Assembly (NCBI RefSeq): GCF_050632395.1
Contig: NZ_CP192600.1
Location: 2,170,001 to 2,234,000, forward strand
Direction: 5' to 3'
Origin: JAUYQR01 sp050632395
GTDB lineage: Bacteria > Pseudomonadota > Alphaproteobacteria > Rhodobacterales > Rhodobacteraceae
DNA length: 64,000 nucleotides
In this document: positions 51,405 to 60,476 of the stretch, in pieces
Position numbering within the stretch: the first letter of the stretch is position 1
Layout of the letters: the number at the start of each line of letters is the position of its first letter
The notes under the pieces: generated by a model
Databases searched by the model: none
Told to the model about the DNA's origin: nothing
Seen by the model: the letters and a program-made list of their open reading frames with translations, nothing else
Position numbers and translations under genes: made by a program

Positions 51405-52320
51405 GTATCAGAACATCTTCAACCAGCTACAGGTTCGCGGCGCCCCGGAAGCGGGTCTGGTCGAGGGCGTGGATCTGGCGAACCGGACGCGGGGGGCAAG
51501 CTTCTCGACCCTCGCGGGGTGGTTCGGCAACGCCCAGCTTGGCCCGATCTATCTGGGCACCATGGGCACCATCTCGCTCTTTGCCGGAGCAACCTGGTTT
51601 CTGATGGTCGGGTTCTGGTTCTGGGATCAGGCGGGCTACAATCCGGCGGTGTTCGTGCGCGACCTTCTGTGGTTCTCGCTTGATCCGCCGGCACCGGAAT
51701 GGGGCCTTCGCATTCCGCCGCTGCGGGAAGGCGGCTACTTCCTGATCGCCTCGTTCTTCCTGCTGATTGCGGTCTTGTCCTGGTGGGTGCGCAGCTATCT
51801 TCGCGCATCGGCTTTGGGGATGGGGAAGCATGTGTGCTGGGCCTTTGCCAGCGCGATCTGGCTGTTCCTGGTGTTGGGCCTTATCCGCCCGGTCCTGATG
51901 GGCAGCTGGTCCGAGGCGGTGCCTTACGGCGTCTTCACCCACCTCGACTGGACCAACAACTTCAGCCTTACCTACGGCAACCTGTTCTACAATCCGTTCC
52001 ACGCGCTGAGCATCGTGTTCCTTTACGGGTCCGCCCTGCTGTTCGCGATGCACGGCGCGACGATCCTCGCCGTCAGCCGCTTTGGTGGCGACCGGGAACT
52101 GGAACAGATCGTTGACCGCGGAACCGCATCCGAGCGCGCCGCCTTGTTCTGGCGCTGGACGATGGGCTTCAACGCCACGATGGAAGGCATTCACCGCTGG
52201 GCTTGGTGGTTCGCCATCCTGGTCACGCTGACCGGAGGTATCGGGATCCTGCTGACCGGCACGGTCGTGGACAACTGGTATGTCTGGGCCCAACAGCACG
52301 GCTATGCGCCGCTGAACTGA
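51397..52320 (+). CDS. pufM: Reaction centre M subunit
   Basis: 307 aa, five helices. It starts AEYQNIFNQLQVRGAPE; ligands in THLDWTNNFSLTYGNLFYNPFH, LFAMHGATILAVSR and the iron-site Glu/His segments RELEQIVDRGTASERAALFWRWTMGFNATMEGIHRWAWW. It ends shortly after the last helix, and no pufC gene follows, so the tetraheme subunit is absent. Confidence 0.98.
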   Translation: MAEYQNIFNQLQVRGAPEAGLVEGVDLANRTRGASFSTLAGWFGNAQLGPIYLGTMGTISLFAGATWFLMVGFWFWDQAGYNPAVFVRDLLWFSLDPPAPEWGLRIPPLREGGYFLIASFFLLIAVLSWWVRSYLRASALGMGKHVCWAFASAIWLFLVLGLIRPVLMGSWSEAVPYGVFTHLDWTNNFSLTYGNLFYNPFHALSIVFLYGSALLFAMHGATILAVSRFGGDRELEQIVDRGTASERAALFWRWTMGFNATMEGIHRWAWWFAILVTLTGGIGILLTGTVVDNWYVWAQQHGYAPLN

Positions 52321-52330
52321 GGAGTGAAAG

Positions 52331-52558
52331 ATGACTGACGACTACTTCAAGGTCAGCCGCAAATCGCAGCTGAATATCTGGATCGCGAACCAGATGATGA
52401 AAGGTGCAGGCTATGCCGCGGCGGTTGTCGTCGGGTTCGGTCTGATCCTGACGGTGATCTGGGCGGTGGGGCAGTTCTTGCCGGAAGAGAGCAAGCAATC
52501 GCCCGACCCGAATACCTGGAGCGCGATTGCTCCGGTGACGGTGACCGCGGTCGCGTGA
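52331..52558 (+). CDS. pufX: PufX
   Basis: 75 aa, single helix (YAAAVVVGFGLILTVIWAVG) with a Gly-containing face and an N-terminal cytoplasmic lead. PufX opens the LH1 ring for quinone exchange and drives core dimers in some species. It is restricted to Rhodobacter-type phototrophs, so it marks the lineage. GAGGAGTG precedes the ATG. C-terminal tail is Pro/Thr/Val-rich. Confidence 0.95.
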   Translation: MTDDYFKVSRKSQLNIWIANQMMKGAGYAAAVVVGFGLILTVIWAVGQFLPEESKQSPDPNTWSAIAPVTVTAVA

Positions 52559-52565
52559 TAAAACG

Positions 52566-52584
52566 GGGGGCGCGGTGCGCCCCC
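52566..52584 (+). terminator. Terminator-type hairpin after pufX
   Basis: Perfect 8-bp stem GGGGGCGC / GCGCCCCC with loop GGT, 7 bp after the pufX stop. No T-run follows, so read-through into dxs is likely. A second hairpin (TTCCTGT, loop TGGCG, ACAGGAA; 52643-52661) lies in the dxs leader. Confidence 0.7.
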
Positions 52585-52713
52585 TGACTCCCTTCGGGTC
52601 ATTGCCGGCCCGAAGTCTGGGCGCACCATGAGCCCGGTTCCCTTCCTGTTGGCGACAGGAACCTGGTGCCGTGTGGCTGGCCCGCACGGCACTTTTTTCA
52701 AAGGAGAGCTCCG

Positions 52714-54648
52714 ATGGATGCCCCAAGCCGCACCCCGACCCTTGACCGCGTGGCCGGCCCCGCCGACCTGAAGGTGCTGGACGACGACGAACTGGCGCGC
52801 CTTGCTCACGAGTTGCGGCAAGAGACGATCGAGGTCGTGTCACGCACCGGCGGGCACCTTGGGTCGAGCCTTGGAGTGGTGGAGCTGACGGTGGCTATTC
52901 ATGCGGTGTTCAACACGCCTTTGGACAAGCTGATCTGGGACGTGGGCCACCAGTGCTATCCGCACAAGATTATCACCGGGCGGCGGGAACGGATGGGGAC
53001 GCTGCGGCAGAAGGGCGGACTTTCAGGGTTCACCAAGCGGTCGGAAAGCGAGTTCGATCCGTTCGGCGCGGCGCATTCGTCCACCTCGATTTCGGCGGCG
53101 CTTGGCTTTGCCGTGGGCCGCGAGATGGGGATGCCGGTGGGTGACACCATCGCGGTGATCGGGGACGGCGCGATCACGGCCGGTATGGCCTATGAGGCGA
53201 TGAACCATGCCGGGCACCTGAAGGAACGGTTGTTCGTCATTCTGAACGACAACGACATGTCGATTGCACCGCCGGTGGGGGCAATGTCGACTTATCTCAA
53301 TTCGATTGCCGACAAGGGACCACTGGCCGCGCTGAAGGCGGCGGCCGAGGGGTTCGAGGCGTCGCTGCCCGGCCCGGTGCGCGATGGCGCACGGCGTGCG
53401 CGGCAGTTGGTGACGGGGCTGCCGGGCGGGGCAACCTTGTTCGAGGAGTTCGGGTTTGACTACATCGGGCCGATTGACGGGCATGACATGGGGCAATTGC
53501 TCGCGACACTTAGGGCCGCAAAGGCGCGGGCGACGGGGCCGGTGCTGATCCATTGCGTGACGGTGAAGGGCAAGGGCTATGCCCCCGCCGAAGGGGCAGA
53601 CGACAAGTATCACGGCGTGGCGAAGTTCGACGTGGCGACGGGCGCGCAGGTCAAGGGCAAGTCGAACGCGCCAAGCTATACGCAGGTTTTTGGCGAGACG
53701 CTGACGGCCGAGGCTGCGCGCGACCCCAAGATCGTCGCGATCACGGCGGCGATGCCGGGGGGCACGGGTCTGGACATCATGGCGCGGCGGTTTCCGGCGC
53801 GGGTGTTCGACGTAGGAATTGCCGAGCAACATGGCGTGACGTTTGCGGCCGGGTTGGCCGCATCGGGGATGAAGCCGTTTTGCGCGATATACTCGAGCTT
53901 CCTGCAGCGCGGCTATGACCAGATCGTGCATGACGTGGCGTTGCAGAACCTGCCGGTGCGCTTTGCCATCGACCGGGCGGGCTTGGTCGGGCAGGACGGG
54001 GCGACCCATGCCGGGGCGTTTGACGTGGGGTTTCTGGCGAACCTTCCGAACATGACGGTAATGGCGGCGGGGGACGAGGCGGAGCTGGTGCACATGATGG
54101 CGACGGCGGTGGCGCATGACAGCGGGCCGATCGCGTTTCGCTATCCACGCGGCGAGGGCGCGGGGGTGGAGATGCCGGCGCGCGGGGTGCCGCTGGACAT
54201 CGGCCGGGGCCGGGTGCTGCGCGAGGGTGGCGACGTGGCGATCCTGTCGTTCGGGGCGCATCTGGCCGAGGTGCTTCTGGCCGCCGAACGGCTGGAGGCG
54301 GATGGTGTGCAGGTGACGGTGGCCGATGCCCGGTTTGCCAAGCCCTTGGACACCGCGCTGATCGACCAGCTGATCGCGCATCACGGAGCGCTGATCACGA
54401 TCGAACAGGGGGCTACCGGCGGTTTCGGCGCGCTGGTGCTGCATTATCTGGCAAACTCCGGCGGGCTGGACCGGGGGCGGATGGTGCGAACGATGACCTT
54501 GCCCGACACGTTCATCGATCAGGCGAGCCCTGCGGAAATGTATGCCGAAGCGGGCCTTCGGGCCGAGGATATTGCCGGTTTGGTGCGCAAGCTTGCAGCG
54601 CGTCTGGGAGAGCCGGCGCGGCTGTCGCCGAAACCCCGTTTGATCTGA
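52714..54648 (+). CDS. dxs: 1-deoxy-D-xylulose-5-phosphate synthase
   Basis: 644 aa thiamine-diphosphate enzyme at the entry of the MEP isoprenoid pathway. GDGAITAGMAYEAMNHAG plus NDNDMSIAPPVGAMS form the ThDP/Mg site; DVGIAEQHGVTFAAGLA holds the catalytic Glu; the transketolase C-terminal DRAGLVGQDGATHAGAFDV follows. AAAGGAGAG precedes ATG 52714. Placement directly after pufX links isoprenoid supply to the puf transcript, as in Rhodobacter. Confidence 0.96.
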   Translation: MDAPSRTPTLDRVAGPADLKVLDDDELARLAHELRQETIEVVSRTGGHLGSSLGVVELTVAIHAVFNTPLDKLIWDVGHQCYPHKIITGRRERMGTLRQKGGLSGFTKRSESEFDPFGAAHSSTSISAALGFAVGREMGMPVGDTIAVIGDGAITAGMAYEAMNHAGHLKERLFVILNDNDMSIAPPVGAMSTYLNSIADKGPLAALKAAAEGFEASLPGPVRDGARRARQLVTGLPGGATLFEEFGFDYIGPIDGHDMGQLLATLRAAKARATGPVLIHCVTVKGKGYAPAEGADDKYHGVAKFDVATGAQVKGKSNAPSYTQVFGETLTAEAARDPKIVAITAAMPGGTGLDIMARRFPARVFDVGIAEQHGVTFAAGLAASGMKPFCAIYSSFLQRGYDQIVHDVALQNLPVRFAIDRAGLVGQDGATHAGAFDVGFLANLPNMTVMAAGDEAELVHMMATAVAHDSGPIAFRYPRGEGAGVEMPARGVPLDIGRGRVLREGGDVAILSFGAHLAEVLLAAERLEADGVQVTVADARFAKPLDTALIDQLIAHHGALITIEQGATGGFGALVLHYLANSGGLDRGRMVRTMTLPDTFIDQASPAEMYAEAGLRAEDIAGLVRKLAARLGEPARLSPKPRLI

Positions 54649-54765
54649 CCTGCGTGCAGGGGTAGCGGCTGCCAAACCCATGATCTCTTTATGTCCTGCG
54701 GGTTGCCCCGCCTTTGCTTCTGTGGCAATACTGACCCAACCGAAAACCATACCGATGAGTTCAGA

Positions 54766-55419
54766 ATGAGCGAATTCGCCACCCGCCGCGTGATGATGGT
54801 CGATACGCAGGTGCGACCGTCGGACGTGACGAAATTTCCTATCATCGATGCGATGCTGTCGGTCCCGCGAGAGGCCTATGTGCCGGGCGACAAGCGCGAG
54901 GCGGCCTATGTCGGGGAAAACCTGGACATTGGCGGGGGCAGGGTGGTGCTGGAGGCGCGGACGCTGGCCAAGATGCTGGACGCGCTGGACATTCAGCCGA
55001 CCGAAATGGTGATGGATATCGGATGCGGGCTTGGCTATTCGGCGGCGGTGATCGCGCGGCTGGCCGACGCTGTGGTGGCGGTCGAAGAAGACGCAGCATT
55101 GGCTGCGGAGGCGCAGCGCCTGCTGTCGGTCGAAGGCGTGGACAATGCCGCCGTAGTGACCGGCCCGCTGGTGAAGGGCGCCCCCAAACATGCGCCCTAT
55201 GACGTGATCACCATACAAGGCGGGGTCGATACAGTGCCGGATGCGCTGCTGACACAGTTGAAAGAAGGCGGCCGGATTGCAGCGCTGTTCATGGACGACG
55301 GTGTTGGCACCGCAAAGGTCGGCTACAAGATCGACGGCAGGATGACGTGGCGGCCGCTGTTCAACGCGTCCGCGCCGGTGCTGGACGGGTTTGCAGTGCA
55401 GCGTGGATTCACGCTTTAA
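54766..55419 (+). CDS. Protein-L-isoaspartate O-methyltransferase-like protein
   Basis: 217 aa. SAM fold with MDIGCGLGYSAAVIARLADAVVAVEED, and an N-terminal DVTKFPIIDAMLSVPREAYVPGDKREAAY typical of the PCMT family. The active-site details of true Pcm are not clear, so the repair activity is uncertain; several alphaproteobacterial PCMT-like proteins precede tolC in the same way. ATG 54766; readings from 54691 lack support. It ends 76 bp before the TolC-like gene. Confidence 0.85.
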   Translation: MSEFATRRVMMVDTQVRPSDVTKFPIIDAMLSVPREAYVPGDKREAAYVGENLDIGGGRVVLEARTLAKMLDALDIQPTEMVMDIGCGLGYSAAVIARLADAVVAVEEDAALAAEAQRLLSVEGVDNAAVVTGPLVKGAPKHAPYDVITIQGGVDTVPDALLTQLKEGGRIAALFMDDGVGTAKVGYKIDGRMTWRPLFNASAPVLDGFAVQRGFTL

Positions 55420-55495
55420 CTGTTACGCGCCTAGCTTGAGGTTGTTCGGCTGCGCGCTGGATTGGGCATTAGGCCCATAATGAAAGGGTGACAGG

Positions 55496-56869
55496 ATGCG
55501 CATGTGGCTTCGGATGGCTGCGGTTGTGCTGGCGGGCGTGGCGGCGGCGCCGGTGGCGAACGCCGAGACGCTGGCAGACGCGCTGGTCGCTGCATACCGC
55601 AATTCCAACCTGCTTGACCAGAATCGCGCCGTTTTGCGGGCGGCGGACGAAGATGTTGCGCAGGCCCTGTCCAGCTTGCGTCCGGTGGTGCAGTTCACTG
55701 CACTGGGCGGATGGCGCAAAGCCGAACTGGATACAGCCCTCGGGGTCATCACGACGGAAGGGCTGAGTTCTTCGCTGCTCGTGAGCGCGCAGTTGACGCT
55801 GTTTGATTTCGGACGCAACGAACTGGGCATCGCGATTGCAAAGGAAAGCGTCCTGGCGACGCGTCAGGCGCTGATCGACGTCGAGCAGCAGGTGTTGCTT
55901 GCGGCGGTGCAGGCCTATGTGGATGTGCGGCGGGCTGAGGAAGTGGTGTCGCTGCAGCAAGCGAACTTCCGGCTGCTTACCGAGGAATTAGGTGCCGCGC
56001 AGGACCGGTTTGATGTGGGTGAGATCACCCGCACCGACGTGGCGATTGCCGAGTCACGGCTTGCGCAGTCGCGCGCAGGTTTGGCGTCTGCGGAAGGCCA
56101 GCTTATGGTGGCACGCGAGTCCTACAAGGCCGCGATCGGAGCCTATCCCGGGAAGTTGGCCGGGGTGCCATCGGCACCAAAGTTGCCGCGCACGTTGGCG
56201 GAGGCGCAATCGGTGGCGCTGAAGACACATCCGATACTGCTGCAGGCGCAGCATCTGGTGGCGATTGCTGAACGCCAGGTCGATTTTGCCAAAGCGGACC
56301 TGCTGCCGACCATTGGCGCACAAGCCTCTGTCAGCCGCGACAACGACGGGCTGGATGAGCAAACTGTGGGGATCGAACTGAACCAGACGCTGTATGCCGG
56401 CGGACGGCTGTCGTCGGTCTATCGTCAGGCGCTTGCCGGCAAGGACCGCGCTAGTGCGGAACTGCAGCAGACCGCGGTGCTTATCGCGCAGGGTGTCGGC
56501 GTATCCTGGGCCAATCTTGAGATATCGGCGGCGTCGATCGAGGCGACGACTCAACAGGTGGAGGCGGCGCGGACGGCCTTCGTCGGCGTGCGCGAGGAGG
56601 CGGCTGTTGGTGCCCGCACCACGCTGGACGTGCTGGACGCAGAGCAGGAGCTGCTGGACGCGCGCAATGCGCAGCTTGAAGCCATTGCGCAGAAATATAT
56701 TGCCATCTATCAGGTGCTGTCGTCGTTGGGGCTTTTGACGGTGGACCACCTTCAGCTTGGCATTCCGACCTACGACCCGGAGGCCTATTACGACGCGGTC
56801 AAGAATGCCCCGTCGACGTCGCCGCAGGGCAAGAAGTTGGACCGCATCCTGAAGAAGATCGGGAACTGA
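55496..56869 (+). CDS. TolC family outer membrane channel
   Basis: 457 aa. A signal peptide (residues 1-23, ...AAAPVANA) is followed by the two OEP repeats with long alpha-helices. Family marks: QLTLFDFGRNELGIAIAKE, DVGEITRTDVAIAESRLAQSRAGLASAEGQL, QTLYAGGRLSSVYRQA and GVREEAAVGARTTLDVLDAEQELLDARN. It forms a trimeric exit duct for type I secretion or efflux. Partner pumps are not adjacent. GGGTGACAGG precedes the ATG. Confidence 0.93.
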   Translation: MRMWLRMAAVVLAGVAAAPVANAETLADALVAAYRNSNLLDQNRAVLRAADEDVAQALSSLRPVVQFTALGGWRKAELDTALGVITTEGLSSSLLVSAQLTLFDFGRNELGIAIAKESVLATRQALIDVEQQVLLAAVQAYVDVRRAEEVVSLQQANFRLLTEELGAAQDRFDVGEITRTDVAIAESRLAQSRAGLASAEGQLMVARESYKAAIGAYPGKLAGVPSAPKLPRTLAEAQSVALKTHPILLQAQHLVAIAERQVDFAKADLLPTIGAQASVSRDNDGLDEQTVGIELNQTLYAGGRLSSVYRQALAGKDRASAELQQTAVLIAQGVGVSWANLEISAASIEATTQQVEAARTAFVGVREEAAVGARTTLDVLDAEQELLDARNAQLEAIAQKYIAIYQVLSSLGLLTVDHLQLGIPTYDPEAYYDAVKNAPSTSPQGKKLDRILKKIGN

Positions 56870-56983
56870 CCAGCAAGGTGACACAACCTTAGGTTTAGTA
56901 TAGCCTTGTCATTGCCCAGTGTTAATCTGCCTCGGTATGTGATTATGTGAGCCCAAGAGGCAACAGGAACGGAATGCGCTGCG

Positions 56984-58417
56984 ATGTCGGAACCGCTCAG
57001 CAACCATGAGATCGAGGATGTCTTGTCGTCGATTAGGCGGCTGGTTTCCACCGAGCCACGCTCTCGGACGCGCGATCTGGGCTTTGACAAGCTGCTTCTG
57101 ACGCCCGCGCTGCGGGTGGTGCCGGATGTACCGCCGGAACCTCTGGTTCTGGCCGAGGCCGTGCGGGAGCCGGAGCCGGTTCCCGCCGAGGCGGAGGGCG
57201 GGGCAGAGATCTATCGTCTGGGCGTTGAAACCGACGTCGCGGCGGTGCCTGAGGTGGCAGCGCCGGATGCGCCGGAGCCAGTTGCAGAGGTGGCACTTGA
57301 TCCTATGGCGGAGCTGGAGCTTGTAGCGGAGCCTTTGCCCGAGCTTGCTGCTGTGCCCGAGCTTGTCGCTGTGCCTGAGCTTGTGGCGAAGCCCGAGCCT
57401 GAGCCTGTGGCGGAGCCCGAGCTTGTTGCTGTGCCTGAGTTTGTGGCGGAGCCTGAGCCTGTGGCCGCGTTTGCGACCCAAAGGTTTGCGACCACTGAGG
57501 TGGTCGAGCCGGTGGCAGAGACCGTGGCCGAACCGGAGGTTCAGGCCGTGGCCGAAGCTGTTGCTGAACCGGTCGACCAGACCGCTGCGGCGATTCATGC
57601 GGCACTTGCCGAGCCGGTCGCGGATGCGGATGCTGCGGCACCGCTGCCGACGTTTGAGGGTGAGGCGGCCCCCGAACCGCGGGCAAGCGCGTGGGAGCAG
57701 TCGGCCAATCTGACAAACTCGCCCGGGCAGGCTGCGGCGACGCTGCACCTGATCGACGCCGAGTGGGAAGACGAAATCTGGGAAGAACCGGAGCCGACGC
57801 TTGCCGAGCTTGCCGAAGAGGTAGAGGACGCCGAACTGGTGGCCGAAGGCGCAGACATGCAATTGTCGCCCGAGGAGGACTTGCCGGAAGAGCCGGTGCC
57901 GTTCTTCGCGCACCCTCGCAGCCGGGCGGCAGCTGAACCGACGCCCGTTGCAGATGTGCCGCCGGTCGTTGAGGCAAAAGCTGCTACGGCCGTGGTTGCC
58001 GAGCCGGTGGTTGCCGGGCCGTTGGAAGCTGAGCGAGTGGCCGCTGAGCCGGTGGTCGCCGAGCCCGTGGTAGCTGAGCCGTTGGTAGCTGACCCCGTGG
58101 TAGCTGAGCCGGTGGTCGCCGAGCCGAGCATGGCCGAGGCTGTCATCGCGCAGGCGGAACCGGTCGCAGAGACGAGCGCCAGTGACGTTGGCTCTGGCAG
58201 CGATGAGTTGGCGCTGGCGATCCAGGCCGAAGAGGCCGAGGGGACCGACCTTGAGCCGGGCTACGCGATGGTGGACGAGGACGTGTTGAACGAGATCGTG
58301 CGTGACCTGATCCGCGAGGAATTGCAGGGCGCGCTTGGCGAGCGGATCACCCGCAACGTGCGCAAGCTGGTGCGGGCCGAGATCAACCGGGCGCTGGCCT
58401 CACGTCCCTACGAGTGA
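56984..58417 (+). CDS. PopZ-like (DUF2497) acidic repeat protein
   Basis: 477 aa. An N-terminal helix (LSNHEIEDVLSSIRRLVS) resembles the PopZ N-terminal region; a very long acidic, Pro/Val/Ala/Glu-rich low-complexity middle (repeats of VAEPE-like units) is much longer than in Caulobacter PopZ; the C-terminal helices DEDVLNEIVRDLIREELQGALGERI and RNVRKLVRAEINRAL fit the PopZ oligomerisation domain. PopZ forms polar hubs that tether chromosome origins. Length of the repeat is probably variable between strains. Confidence 0.75.
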   Translation: MSEPLSNHEIEDVLSSIRRLVSTEPRSRTRDLGFDKLLLTPALRVVPDVPPEPLVLAEAVREPEPVPAEAEGGAEIYRLGVETDVAAVPEVAAPDAPEPVAEVALDPMAELELVAEPLPELAAVPELVAVPELVAKPEPEPVAEPELVAVPEFVAEPEPVAAFATQRFATTEVVEPVAETVAEPEVQAVAEAVAEPVDQTAAAIHAALAEPVADADAAAPLPTFEGEAAPEPRASAWEQSANLTNSPGQAAATLHLIDAEWEDEIWEEPEPTLAELAEEVEDAELVAEGADMQLSPEEDLPEEPVPFFAHPRSRAAAEPTPVADVPPVVEAKAATAVVAEPVVAGPLEAERVAAEPVVAEPVVAEPLVADPVVAEPVVAEPSMAEAVIAQAEPVAETSASDVGSGSDELALAIQAEEAEGTDLEPGYAMVDEDVLNEIVRDLIREELQGALGERITRNVRKLVRAEINRALASRPYE

Positions 58418-58459
58418 CCCTCGCGGACGCCAGCCAATCCAAGGCATGAGCCAACAAAA

Positions 58460-58483
58460 AAACGCGCCAAAGCTGGCGCGTTT
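58460..58483. terminator. Bidirectional terminator
   Basis: AAACGCGCCA, loop AAGC, TGGCGCGTTT: a 10-bp stem with A-run before and T-run after, placed between convergent genes (the PopZ-like gene and the DUF6280-like gene). Confidence 0.85.
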
Positions 58484-58509
58484 GCTTTTGCTTCGGTGTT
58501 TCCGAAGGA

Positions 58510-58836
58510 TCAGGCGGCTTCTGCCTGTTCGGCTTCCATCGCGTGGCGGCGTTCGGATTCTTCGCGGCTGAGTGCTACCGAAGTGCGCACGCCTTTCGAG
58601 ACGAACTCCATCAGACCCTTCACGACACGTTCGTTCGGGTCGATGCCGGCACAGGACAACACTTCGCGCCCGTCGCGCGACCGCGCCCAGCGGGCGATCT
58701 GGTCAGGCCCGTTGCCGTACTTTTTGTCATCCGCGATCGCGTCGTCCAGAGCAGCCAGAACCACGGCGGCAAAAAGCTTGCGTGCGCGCTGACCCTGTTC
58801 GAAGTTGAATGCGGTGCTGTCGATGGTATCGAGCAT
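58510..58836 (-). CDS. 108-aa conserved Rhodobacterales protein (DUF6280-like)
   Basis: Starts MLDTIDSTAFNFEQGQRARKLFAAVVLAALDDAIADDKKYGNG-type; DQIARWARSRDGREVLSCAGIDPNERVVKGLMEFV in the middle; Glu/Ala-rich end. Soluble, helical. It is a well-conserved hypothetical of this order as I recall it, with no assigned role. AAGGAAACCCG precedes ATG 58836; the long frame to 59232 covers the efp region and is rejected. Divergent from efp. Confidence 0.85.
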   Translation of the reverse strand: MLDTIDSTAFNFEQGQRARKLFAAVVLAALDDAIADDKKYGNGPDQIARWARSRDGREVLSCAGIDPNERVVKGLMEFVSKGVRTSVALSREESERRHAMEAEQAEAA

Positions 58837-59050
58837 CGGGTTTCCTTTTTTCTTGCTCTTGTCTTCTGCTGCGTCCTGCGCTTGTAACGATTTGAACACG
58901 ATTCGGCCCTTCATCTTTGGAATGACTGCCATGCGCGTAGTGCATGGCTCGGAGCCGGTCTTACTGCATTTAGTCGTCTTGCCAGGGGCTAACCGCGTAG
59001 ATATAGGGGCGGTTCCCAATTCTTCAACTTTTGTACAAGGTTTGGCCACA

Positions 59051-59614
59051 ATGCCGAAGATAAATGGAAACGAGATCCGTCCCGGGACGATCATCGAACA
59101 CGACGGCGGGTTGTGGGCCTCGGTGAAGGTCAACCACGTCAAGCCGGGCAAGGGCGGGGCCTTCGCGCAGGTCGAGTTGAAGAACCTGCGGGACGGTCGC
59201 AAGTTGAACGAGCGGTTCCGGTCTGAAGACAAGGTCGAGCAGGTCGAGCTTGAGATGAAGGACCAGCAGTTCCTTTATGAAAACGACGGGCGGCTGGTGT
59301 TCATGGACAGCCAGACCTACGAGCAGATCGAACTGGACGCGGACCTTCTGGGCGAGCGGCGGCCGTTCCTGCAGGATGGCATGACCGTGTCGGTGCAGTA
59401 TTTCGGTGACGAGCCGTTGAACGTGACGATCCCGCAGAAAGTCACCTGCCGCGTGGTCGAGACCGAGCCGGTGCAGAACGGCCAGACCGCCAGCAAATCC
59501 TACAAGCCTGCGGTGCTGGACAATGGCGTGCGGATCATGGTGCCGCCGTTCATCAACGTCGACGAGGTCATCATCGTGCATACTGAACTGATGGAATATT
59601 CCGAACGCGCCTGA
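59051..59614 (+). CDS. efp: Translation elongation factor P
   Basis: 187 aa. Three beta-barrel domains: MPKINGNEIRPGTIIEHDGG, then VKPGKGGAFAQVELKNLR with the Lys of the P-site loop, and a C-terminal SYKPAVLDNGVRIMVPPFINVDE. EF-P relieves ribosome stalling at polyproline; the Pro-rich PopZ-like and BchD proteins encoded nearby would be among its plausible clients. ATG 59051 decides the start by homology; an earlier frame to 58805 is antisense to the neighbour. Followed by a good terminator. Confidence 0.97.
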   Translation: MPKINGNEIRPGTIIEHDGGLWASVKVNHVKPGKGGAFAQVELKNLRDGRKLNERFRSEDKVEQVELEMKDQQFLYENDGRLVFMDSQTYEQIELDADLLGERRPFLQDGMTVSVQYFGDEPLNVTIPQKVTCRVVETEPVQNGQTASKSYKPAVLDNGVRIMVPPFINVDEVIIVHTELMEYSERA

Positions 59615-59636
59615 GGCGGGTCAGATTTGAGAACGG

Positions 59637-59659
59637 GGCCGCCGTTGGGCGGCCTTTTT
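59637..59659 (+). terminator. efp intrinsic terminator
   Basis: GGCCGCC, loop GTTG, GGCGGCC followed by TTTTT: a textbook Rho-independent terminator 22 bp after the efp stop. Confidence 0.92.
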
Positions 59660-59674
59660 CATGCGCGCCAGATT

Positions 59675-60436
59675 TCAGGCGCGCCAGAGGCGGGCGGTGC
59701 CGGCGCGCATCTCGCCCGTTGCCTGATCGAAGCGCAGCTGCGCGATGGCATGGCCGCCGCTTTGGGTAAACAGCGTGCCGACGGTCTTTTCCCCGGCGGT
59801 GATCTCGCTGCCCAAGGGGGCGGAGCCTTCGACCCGAACGCGCGCGAGACCTTTGCGCAGGTCGGTCTTGTGCTTCATCCGGGCGGTGACTTCCTGACCG
59901 ACGTAGCAGCCCTTGCGGAAATCGACGCCGTGCAGCCGTTCGAACCCGGCCTCGAGGATATAGGTGTCATCGGGGATGAGCTCGATCCCGGTTTCGGGGA
60001 TCAGGTGCTCGACGCGGATAGCGTCCCAGTCGATGACGGGGGCGCTGCCTTCGGTGGCGCTATAGGCGCGCCAGCCGAGGGCGGGGTGGCGCGGGTCTGG
60101 GAAAGCGTCTGCGGGCGGCGTGCCGAGGCCGCGCCGGACGAACAGGGGTGAGGGCGCGATCTGCACGTCGGCGCGCAGGCGGTACATCGTAAGGCGCCTT
60201 AGCGTGGCCGGGGCGAGGGCTGTGGCGATGTCGATCAGCACCGGGCCGTCGATCGGGCGAATGACGAAGAAATCGGCCAGATATTTGCCCTGCGGTGTGA
60301 GGAGTGCGGCCCAGAGAAGACCGGGGGCCGCCTCGAGCGGGCGCATGTCGTTGGACACGAGGCCTTGCAGAAAGTGCAGGGCGTCGGTGCCGGTCAATTG
60401 CCAGAGGGTGCGGTCGGGTGCGGCTTCGCCTGTCAT
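59675..60436 (-). CDS. ygfZ: Folate-binding protein YgfZ (tRNA-modifying/FeS repair)
   Basis: 253 aa of the GcvT-like YgfZ family; it acts with folate in FeS cluster maintenance. Signature DFRKGCYVGQEVTARMKHK, with the reactive Cys, is intact; N-terminal TGTDALHFLQGLVSNDM is the usual start. ATG 60436 is chosen by homology over a longer frame to 60541. It faces efp across its terminator and follows the ABC exporter gene on the same strand. Confidence 0.92.
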   Translation of the reverse strand: MTGEAAPDRTLWQLTGTDALHFLQGLVSNDMRPLEAAPGLLWAALLTPQGKYLADFFVIRPIDGPVLIDIATALAPATLRRLTMYRLRADVQIAPSPLFVRRGLGTPPADAFPDPRHPALGWRAYSATEGSAPVIDWDAIRVEHLIPETGIELIPDDTYILEAGFERLHGVDFRKGCYVGQEVTARMKHKTDLRKGLARVRVEGSAPLGSEITAGEKTVGTLFTQSGGHAIAQLRFDQATGEMRAGTARLWRA

Positions 60437-60476
60437 GCGGCTAGGTATAGGGCGCGTGGCGGGGGGAAGGAAAGGG

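Noticed and set aside
53023..55218. 731-aa minus-strand ORF opposite dxs
   Set aside because: Arg/His-rich shadow of dxs and the methyltransferase; no motif or ribosome site support.
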